Below, in pieces: positions 58,843 to 64,000 of a stretch of 64,000 bases of DNA. A program made the position numbers and the translations under genes. The stretch comes from Candidatus Omnitrophota bacterium (GTDB taxonomy: Bacteria > Omnitrophota > Gorgyraeia > Pluralincolimonadales > Pluralincolimonadaceae): positions 62,001 to 126,000 of the forward strand of contig JBAZFB010000003.1 in NCBI GenBank assembly GCA_041653595.1. The letters run 5' to 3'. Each line of letters opens with the position of its first letter. The first letter of the stretch is position 1. The notes beneath the pieces are model-generated. The model was not told the origin of the DNA and searched no databases. It worked only from the letters and a program-made list of their open reading frames with translations.

Positions 58843-59546
58843 TGAAAGAGAAAGTGATCTTTTCCTGGAGCGGCGGCAAGGATAGCGCCCTTGCCCTTTA
58901 CGAATTAAAAGAAAGCGGAAAATACGAGATTACGGCACTGCTTACGACCATCACGAAGGATTACGACAGGGTAAGCATGCACGGGGTAAGGACTGCGCTG
59001 CTGGAGGCGCAGGCGGTATCTCTCGGCATAAAACTTGAAAAGGCGTGGATGACAAAAGGCGCCGCTATCGAAGAGAACGAGTCGAAAATAGGCGAGATCA
59101 TGCGAAGGTATTTTGCCGAGGGGGTGCTTTTGGCCGGCGCGGGAGATATCTGGCTGGAGGATGTGAAAAAATACAAAGATGACAATCTCGCGCGCATCGG
59201 AATGAAAGGCATCTATCCGCTATGGAAGCGCGACAGCGGCCAATTGGCCCGCAAGTTCATAGATTTGGGATTTAAGTCGGTCATCGTATGCGTCGATTCG
59301 ACGCTGCTTGCCAAAGAGTTTATAGGAAGGGAGTTTGACGAGTCGTTCCTGGCCGACCTGCCTGCCGGCGTCGACCCGTGCGGAGAGAACGGCGAATTCC
59401 ATTCGTTCGTATACGCGGGCCCGGTATTCCGCCATGAGATACCGTTTGTAAAAGGCGAGATCGTGCTCAGGGATAACCGCTATTATTTCTGCGACCTCTT
59501 GCCCGCGAATGCCGCCGTGGCGGCGCAGGAAACTGTTGATTTTTGA
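58842..59546 (+). CDS. Dph6-like (ATP_bind_4) PP-loop ATPase
   Basis: This protein of 234 residues is in the adenine-nucleotide alpha-hydrolase-like family of diphthamide synthetase Dph6. The PP-loop is FSWSGGKDSALALYELKESG. Other family blocks are VSMHGVRTALLEAQAVSLGI, VLLAGAGDIWLEDV, DLGFKSVIVCVDSTLLAKEF and the conserved end DPCGENGEFHSFVYAGPVF. Bacteria lack diphthamide, so the bacterial role is unknown; an amide- or thiol-forming modification is plausible. It begins on the last base of the larE stop (TGATG), so it may take part in sulfur or cofactor chemistry with its neighbours. Confidence 0.86.
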   Translation: MKEKVIFSWSGGKDSALALYELKESGKYEITALLTTITKDYDRVSMHGVRTALLEAQAVSLGIKLEKAWMTKGAAIEENESKIGEIMRRYFAEGVLLAGAGDIWLEDVKKYKDDNLARIGMKGIYPLWKRDSGQLARKFIDLGFKSVIVCVDSTLLAKEFIGREFDESFLADLPAGVDPCGENGEFHSFVYAGPVFRHEIPFVKGEIVLRDNRYYFCDLLPANAAVAAQETVDF

Positions 59547-59586
59547 CGTTTTTGTGATAACATAGGAAACCTAAACCAAAAAATTT

Positions 59587-59663
59587 GGCGGCGTAGCTCA
59601 GATGGTTAGAGCGAGCGGCTCATACCCGCTATGTCATCCGTTCGATCCGGATCGCCGCCACCA
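59587..59663 (+). tRNA. tRNA-Met (CAT), elongator type
   Basis: A full cloverleaf can be drawn: acceptor GGCGGCG/CGCCGCC, D-arm GCTC...GAGC, anticodon stem AGCGG/CCGCT with loop CTCATAC (anticodon CAT at 59621-59623), and T-arm ATCCG/CGGAT with loop TTCGATC. The discriminator is A and CCA is encoded. The paired first base and the anticodon stem without three G-C pairs rule out initiator tRNA. The CATACCCG context resembles elongator Met rather than the lysidine-modified Ile tRNA. Confidence 0.93.
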
Positions 59664-59690
59664 TCCTATTTCGCGGAAAACAGAGGAAAA

Positions 59691-59706
59691 GGCATATGGA
59701 TATGCC
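59691..59706. repeat. Small inverted repeat after the tRNA gene
   Basis: GGCATA (59691-59696) and TATGCC (59701-59706) form a 6-base-pair stem with a TGGA loop, 28 bases after the tRNA end. It could help tRNA 3' processing or be a binding site. No T-run follows. Confidence 0.35.
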
Positions 59707-59716
59707 GCCATTCGAG

Positions 59717-59750
59717 AACAACCCGTTATAATTAAGGGTTGTTTCTTGTT
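59717..59750 (+). terminator. Probable terminator after tRNA-Met
   Basis: AACAACCC (59717-59724) pairs perfectly with GGGTTGTT (59736-59743) around an 11-base AT-rich loop, followed by TCTTGTT. The 8-base-pair stem and T-rich tail make a weak-to-moderate intrinsic terminator for the tRNA transcript. Confidence 0.5.
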
Positions 59751-59766
59751 ATGAGGAGGGAAATCG

Positions 59767-60366
59767 ATGAAAAAGCTGGTCGTGTTTGTTTTGGCGTTTT
59801 CTTTCTTAGGCGTCTTGGGCCATGCCCAGATATTGAAGCGTCCCGGCTCCGGCTCGGTCAAGACCGTCCAGAAGGTCGCGGTATATGATGAAGGGAAAGG
59901 TATTTTTATCCCTAGCGGATGGATGGGCGATGTGGGCGCGATAAAAGTCGAGCCCAAGTGCGCCGAAAAGCCGAAGAAGGGCAAATATTGCATGAAATGG
60001 ACATATGATATTTCCAAGGACGCCAAGAACGGTTGGGCCGGCGTTTATTGGCAATATCCGGCGAACAATTGGGGTACCAAGAGCGGGCTCGATCTCACCG
60101 GCCACAAAAAACTTACTCTTTGGGCGAGGGGAGAAACGGGTAAAGAGGTCATAAATATAATAGCCGGAGGCATAAAAGGACAAGTTCCCGATTCGTTCAT
60201 CAAAGAACTGAAAGGCACTAAACTCTCCTCTGAATGGAAGCAGTATACTATAGACCTTTCAGGCAGGGACCTTTCCAATGTCTCGGGGGGTTTTTGCTGG
60301 ACGGCGGACAGCAAGCTAAATAAAGGGGCCGTAACTTTTTATTTTGACGATATACTCTATGAATGA
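59767..60366 (+). CDS. Secreted carbohydrate-binding-module-like protein
   Basis: This 199-residue protein has a signal peptide (KLVVFVLAFSFLGVLGHA). One jelly-roll domain follows, with the pattern of CBM11/CBM30-like or ExoP/galactose-binding-like modules: GIFIPSGWMGDVGAIKVEPK, YCMKWTYDISKDAKNGWAGV, KKLTLWARGETGKEVINI, KQYTIDLSGRDLSNVSGGFC and VTFYFDDILYE. The paired Trp, Asp and final DDI(L)YE strand are typical of such sugar-binding folds. A textbook GGAGGG site precedes the ATG. It overlaps tilS by eight bases, an odd partner. No catalytic domain is attached. Confidence 0.78.
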   Translation: MKKLVVFVLAFSFLGVLGHAQILKRPGSGSVKTVQKVAVYDEGKGIFIPSGWMGDVGAIKVEPKCAEKPKKGKYCMKWTYDISKDAKNGWAGVYWQYPANNWGTKSGLDLTGHKKLTLWARGETGKEVINIIAGGIKGQVPDSFIKELKGTKLSSEWKQYTIDLSGRDLSNVSGGFCWTADSKLNKGAVTFYFDDILYE

Positions 60367-61759
60367 TCACATGCTCATCGATACGATAAAAAAGACAATT
60401 AAAAAGTACGGGTTGATAGAGAAGGGCGACAGGGTGATAGTCGCCGTCTCCGGTGGCCCGGACTCTACCGCGCTCCTGCTCGCGCTCAACGGTTTGAAAC
60501 GCGAGTACGGCCTTAGGCTCCGCATAGCGCATCTCGACCACATGTTCCGCGCGGCCGGGGAGACGAAGAAGGACCGCGAATACGTATCGTCGCTTTCCAG
60601 GAGGCTTGGCATCCCCCTTATTTTTGAGCGGATCGATGTCCCCGCGTACGCCGAAGAGAGCGGGCTTTCGCTTGAGGAGGCGGCGCGCGAGAAGAGGTAC
60701 GGATTTTTGCTCAAAGCCGCAAAGGACGCCGGCGCGAAAAAGATCGCTCTCGGCCATACCATGGACGACCAGGCCGAGACCGTCCTGATGAGGCTTATCC
60801 GCGGTTCCGGTTTGGGAGGCCTGCGCGGCATACCGCCGAAGCGGCCCCTCGACGGCGTATTAATAGTGCGGCCGCTTATAGAGGCCTGGAGAAAAGAGGT
60901 CGAGGAATATCTGAAGGGGAAGGGCGTAAAACCGCGCCTGGATGCCACTAATTTTATGCGTAAGTTCCTGCGGAACAGGATCAGGCATGAACTGATCGCC
61001 GTCCTCAAGAAATATAACCCGAACATCAAAGAGGTCCTTGCCAGGAGCGCGCAGAATTTCAGCTATGACTACGAGGCCCTTTCTGGCGCCGTAGACAAAT
61101 CGTGCAAGGGATGCCTCAAGGCCAAGGGCGGTTCCGCGGCAGTGGACCTGCGGAGATTAAAAGGCAAACAAACAGGCATACGCCGCGGCATCCTGCGGAA
61201 GGCCATAGAGATATCAAAAGGGGACCTTCGCGGCATAGATTATTCCCATATCGAGGATATAGAGGACCTCATAAAAACGGGAAAAGGCGCTATGGATCTT
61301 CCCGGAAAGATGAGGGTCGTGAGGACAAAAGATGCCCTGATATTCGGCAAGACGGAAGCCGGGGCTGTTTTTCCCAAGGTGTTGAAACGGATATCCGTGC
61401 CCGGATCGACGTTTATCCCCGGGCTGAAATTGACCTTCGTTACGAAGTTCGCGGGGTCAAATGTGAAGCTGGGCGGATCGAAGTCCGCCGAATATGTCGA
61501 TTTTGCGAAGATAAAAGGGCCCCTCTATGTAAGGACCTGGGAGAAGGGCGACAGGTTCAGGCCGCTCGGGATGGCGAAGGAGAAGAAATTGCAGGATTTC
61601 TTCATGGATTTGAAAGTCCCCCGCGGCAAAAGGGAGAGGGTGCCTTTGCTCGTCTCCGGCAGGGATATAATCTGGGTCTGCGGCATGCGGCTTTCCGACG
61701 CGGTGAAGATCGGTAACGTCACGGAACGCGTCCTCAAGATCTCATACAAGACAGCCTAA
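60359..61759 (+). CDS. tilS: tRNA(Ile)-lysidine synthase
   Basis: TilS converts C34 of tRNA-Ile(CAU) to lysidine so that it reads AUA. The ATG at 60359 gives 466 residues. The PP-loop is VAVSGGPDSTALLLALNGLK. Other family marks are LRIAHLDHMFRAAGETKKDR, IALGHTMDDQAETVLMRLIR, LRGIPPKRPLDG, NRIRHELIAVLKKYNP and the C-terminal domain block VRTWEKGDRFRPLGMAKEKK. The gene order tilS-ftsH is common, though hpt, often found between them, is absent. Confidence 0.95.
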   Translation: MNDHMLIDTIKKTIKKYGLIEKGDRVIVAVSGGPDSTALLLALNGLKREYGLRLRIAHLDHMFRAAGETKKDREYVSSLSRRLGIPLIFERIDVPAYAEESGLSLEEAAREKRYGFLLKAAKDAGAKKIALGHTMDDQAETVLMRLIRGSGLGGLRGIPPKRPLDGVLIVRPLIEAWRKEVEEYLKGKGVKPRLDATNFMRKFLRNRIRHELIAVLKKYNPNIKEVLARSAQNFSYDYEALSGAVDKSCKGCLKAKGGSAAVDLRRLKGKQTGIRRGILRKAIEISKGDLRGIDYSHIEDIEDLIKTGKGAMDLPGKMRVVRTKDALIFGKTEAGAVFPKVLKRISVPGSTFIPGLKLTFVTKFAGSNVKLGGSKSAEYVDFAKIKGPLYVRTWEKGDRFRPLGMAKEKKLQDFFMDLKVPRGKRERVPLLVSGRDIIWVCGMRLSDAVKIGNVTERVLKISYKTA

Positions 61760-61764
61760 TTCTC

Positions 61765-61794
61765 TTGCCTTTTACGGCGGCTTTCTGTTATAAT
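61765..61794 (+). promoter_or_regulatory. Extended -10 promoter before ftsH
   Basis: TTGCCT (61765-61770) and a perfect TATAAT (61789-61794) are 18 bases apart, and TGT directly before TATAAT gives an extended -10. The predicted start near 61801 leaves about 19 bases with an AAAGGA ribosome site before the ATG at 61820. Confidence 0.65.
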
Positions 61795-61819
61795 CAAAAC
61801 CTCTAAAGGAAGATCCCCG

Positions 61820-63652
61820 ATGGCAAACGGAAATAAGAAGAAAAAAAAGAACAATCAAACCTTTTTTATAATACAACGGCTGGTTATGGCTTTGCTGTTC
61901 GTTGTGATTTTGATGTATGTCTTCCGCGAGCCGATGAACCTGCAGCAGCAGTCCGAGGAGATAAGCCTCTCCGACTTCACCAAATTACTCGTCGCCAAAA
62001 GAGTCGCGACCGCCGTAAAGAAAGACTATTCCATCACCGGGAAACTTGTCGGCGAAAAACCCTATAAAGTCTTCGTCCCGGATTTCTATCCCGAACTCAA
62101 TACTCTCTTGACGCAGAATACCGATTTTAAGGTAAGCGTAAACAACGCGTTCTTGGCGAATTTCTTCTGGACCTTCGTGCCTGTCCTGCTGCTCATAGGG
62201 TTCTGGCTATACCTTTCCAGGAACGCTCAGGCGGCCGGCGGCAGGATATGGTCCTTTGGAAAGAGCCGCGCGCGCCAGTTCGCCGGCGGGGCGGTGAAGA
62301 TCACGTTCCAGGATGTCGCGGGCGTAGATGAGGCGAAGGAAGAGCTCCAGGAGGTAATAGAATTTTTGAAGGACCCGCGCAAATTCACTCGCCTCGGCGG
62401 AAAGATACCGAAGGGCGTCTTGCTTATCGGCCCGCCGGGAACAGGGAAGACGCTCCTCGCCAAGGCGGTCGCAGGCGAGGCTGATGTCCCGTTCTTCTCC
62501 ATAAGCGGATCGGATTTTGTCGAGATGTTCGTCGGAGTCGGCGCATCGAGGGTGCGCGACCTCTTTGAGGAGGCGAAACGCGCCGCGAAGTTAGGCGGCA
62601 AGGGCTGCATAATTTTCGTCGATGAGATCGACGCGGTCGGAAGACAGCGGTTCGCCGGCGTCGGCGGCGGCAACGACGAGCGCGAACAGACGCTGAACGC
62701 CCTTCTCGTCGAGATGGACGGTTTCGGCACCCAGGAAGGCGTCATAGTCATCGCCGCGACCAACAGGCCGGATGTCCTTGACAGCGCTCTCCTGCGTCCG
62801 GGTAGGTTCGACAGGGTAATTTACGTTACAGAGCCCGACATCATAGGAAGAGAGGCGATACTGAAAGTCCACGCGAAGAACGTGAAACTGGCGCCCGAAG
62901 TAGACCTGAAACTTGTGGCCCAGAGGACCGTCGGATTTTCAGGCGCAGACCTGGCCAATCTCGTAAATGAGGCGGCATTACTCGCTTCACGCAGGAATAA
63001 AGATGCCGTTACGATGGAGGAGTTGGGTGAATCGATAGAGAGGGTCATTGCCGGGCCGGCGAGAAAGAGCCGCGTAATGTCGGCGCACGAGAAGGAGATA
63101 ACCGCCTACCACGAATCCGGGCATGCCCTGCTTTCGCTCTTGATCGCGAAGGCCGAGCCGCTGCATAAGGTAACCATACTTCCGAGGGGCATGGCAGGCG
63201 GGTATACGCTAACCGCCCCGACCGAAGACAGATATTATAAATCCAAGAATGAGCTCTTAGCCGAGATAACCGTGTCATTAGGCGGCCGCGCGTCCGAAGA
63301 AATTTTGTTCAACGATGTGACTACGGGCGCCAGAAGCGATATCAAAGTTGCGACCAAAATAGCGAGGCGCATGGTGACTGAATTCGGGATGAGCGACAAG
63401 CTTGGAAATCTTACTCTCGGGTATAGGCCGGACCAGATATTCCTGGGAAGGGACATCTATGAGGAAAAAAATTACAGCGACCAGACCGCATTGATCATAG
63501 ACGAGGAAGTGAAGCGTATCGTTGATGAATGCTACATCCGCGCTAGACAGACGCTCATTGATAACAAGGACAAGTTGACCTCGCTGGCTATGAAGCTGTT
63601 GGATAAAGAGGTCCTCGACGTCAAGGAAGTAAAAGAACTCCTGGGGCTTTAA
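61820..63652 (+). CDS. ftsH: ATP-dependent zinc metalloprotease FtsH
   Basis: FtsH is a membrane-bound AAA+ protease for quality control of membrane and regulatory proteins. The 610-residue protein starts with a lysine tract coded by a run of eight A, a first membrane helix ([19 protein letters not shown]), a periplasmic domain and a second helix near residue 118 ([18 protein letters not shown]). The AAA module has Walker A ([20 protein letters not shown]), Walker B ([14 protein letters not shown]) and SRH ([20 protein letters not shown]). The zinc site is HESGH with His431 and His435. It has its own promoter and is followed two bases later by folP. Confidence 0.97.
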   Translation: MANGNKKKKKNNQTFFIIQRLVMALLFVVILMYVFREPMNLQQQSEEISLSDFTKLLVAKRVATAVKKDYSITGKLVGEKPYKVFVPDFYPELNTLLTQNTDFKVSVNNAFLANFFWTFVPVLLLIGFWLYLSRNAQAAGGRIWSFGKSRARQFAGGAVKITFQDVAGVDEAKEELQEVIEFLKDPRKFTRLGGKIPKGVLLIGPPGTGKTLLAKAVAGEADVPFFSISGSDFVEMFVGVGASRVRDLFEEAKRAAKLGGKGCIIFVDEIDAVGRQRFAGVGGGNDEREQTLNALLVEMDGFGTQEGVIVIAATNRPDVLDSALLRPGRFDRVIYVTEPDIIGREAILKVHAKNVKLAPEVDLKLVAQRTVGFSGADLANLVNEAALLASRRNKDAVTMEELGESIERVIAGPARKSRVMSAHEKEITAYHESGHALLSLLIAKAEPLHKVTILPRGMAGGYTLTAPTEDRYYKSKNELLAEITVSLGGRASEEILFNDVTTGARSDIKVATKIARRMVTEFGMSDKLGNLTLGYRPDQIFLGRDIYEEKNYSDQTALIIDEEVKRIVDECYIRARQTLIDNKDKLTSLAMKLLDKEVLDVKEVKELLGL

Positions 63653-63653
63653 T

Positions 63654-64000
63654 ATGGACCTCCGCGTCATCGAGATAAAAGCCTTGGAGGAAGCGGCGGA
63701 GGAACTTGCCGCGCTCAATGTCCATAAGGGCGGCGTCGCGATAATGGCGCCCAAAGCGGTCACGAGGATAATAAAGATCGGCGGGATCGATTCCGTGGCG
63801 CTGAATATCCTCAAACAGGAGATGCTCTCGGCCGGAGGCGACTGCGCCGTCTCGTGGGACGCCTTCATAAGAAGGAACAAGGATTCCGAAGGTATACTGA
63901 TCGGCACTATAGCGCAGATAAGCGAGGTCTGCGAGAAACTTGAAAAGCAGCCTTTCGGGCTTTCCGCGCTGGCGCAAAAGATACGGGCGCTTGAGGCGGG
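63654..64000 (+). CDS. folP: Dihydropteroate synthase, N-terminal extension (partial)
   Basis: The frame is open to the window end; 115 residues are visible. They begin MDLRVIEIKALEEAAEELAA and continue with VAIMAPKAVTRIIKIGGIDS and LNILKQEMLSAGGDCAVSWD. This is the N-terminal extension of the long form of FolP seen in several anaerobic bacteria. It precedes the pterin-binding TIM barrel, which lies beyond the window. FolP joins dihydropterin and p-aminobenzoate in folate synthesis, in line with the folate enzymes upstream. The call rests on the extension only. Confidence 0.7.
   Translation, partial: MDLRVIEIKALEEAAEELAALNVHKGGVAIMAPKAVTRIIKIGGIDSVALNILKQEMLSAGGDCAVSWDAFIRRNKDSEGILIGTIAQISEVCEKLEKQPFGLSALAQKIRALEA

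Noticed and set aside
59587..59663. tRNA read as tRNA-Ile(CAU), the substrate of the nearby TilS
   Set aside because: The adjacency is tempting. However, the acceptor stem lacks C4-G69 and C5-G68 pairs, and the CATACCCG context fits elongator Met tRNAs.
59727..59732. TATAAT inside the terminator loop as a promoter for the CBM-like gene
   Set aside because: The bases 17 upstream are GC-rich with no -35 likeness, and the element lies within a perfect hairpin.
1..64000. CRISPR arrays, insertion sequences, rRNA genes
   Set aside because: No regularly spaced repeats, transposase-like genes, terminal inverted repeats or rRNA sequence were seen on reading through the window.

Overview
The window looks like a chromosome segment from an uncultured, Gram-negative-type, probably anaerobic bacterium. 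It has a secretin-based envelope machine, lipoproteins and many Sec signal peptides. It also carries acetogen-type tetrahydrofolate one-carbon genes with an NfnAB-like transhydrogenase, which points to anaerobic metabolism. From memory of gene content, the mix of giant GspK-like pseudopilins, bactofilin, LarB/LarC/LarE and a methyl-branch operon resembles the candidate phylum Omnitrophota (PVC-related). That placement is an inference, not something read from a marker gene. Every gene recognised, including the single tRNA, lies on the + strand. Genes are packed with 1-4 base stop/start overlaps, and no gene-free stretch reaches 300 bases; the longest, about 100 bases, follows the tRNA.

Layout. 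1-7695: end of gatB, an S41 protease, a divergent polysaccharide deacetylase, tsaD, an MgtC-type protein, a bactofilin fused to an excisionase-type helix-turn-helix, a membrane-anchored helix-turn-helix protein, and larB-larC. 7685-28406: a type IV pilus/type II secretion-like cluster. It encodes two GspE/PilB ATPases, GspF, pseudopilins G, I and J, two very large GspK-like proteins (one with a PA14 domain), a beta-helix protein, a TPR protein, a PilM-PilN fusion, PilO- and PilP-like proteins, a TPR/secretin-N0 protein and two tandem short secretins. 28465-40793: housekeeping genes polA, glgA, coaE, a stand-alone GGDEF protein, rho, rpmE, prfA, prmC, murA, rpsP, trmD, rplS, rnhB and a histidine phosphatase. 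40763-45199: an exported GH-A clan glycosidase, rlmN and a large exported protein of unknown function. 45206-53675: fhs, fchA, folD, metV, metF, a separate MetH-reactivation protein, metH and panB. 53707-56990: an NfnAB-like pair and a lipoprotein. 56987-61759: four PP-loop ATPases (MnmA, LarE, a Dph6-like protein, TilS) around an elongator tRNA-Met and a secreted CBM-like protein. 61765-64000: ftsH with its own promoter, and the start of folP.

How it works together. The pilus/secretion cluster encodes nearly a whole machine: motor ATPases, platform, pseudopilus, alignment complex and outer-membrane pore. No PilT-type retraction ATPase or prepilin peptidase is present here. Its most unusual parts are the oversized tip pseudopilins and the split, duplicated secretin. 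The folate genes form a complete route from formate to methyl-THF that ends in methionine synthase; no CO-dehydrogenase/acetyl-CoA synthase or corrinoid protein genes are in the window. NfnAB could supply NADPH to that route. LarB, LarC and LarE together make the nickel-pincer cofactor, but no LarA-type racemase lies here. Two strong promoters, before pilM and before fhs, sit so close to the ATG that the transcripts should be leaderless.
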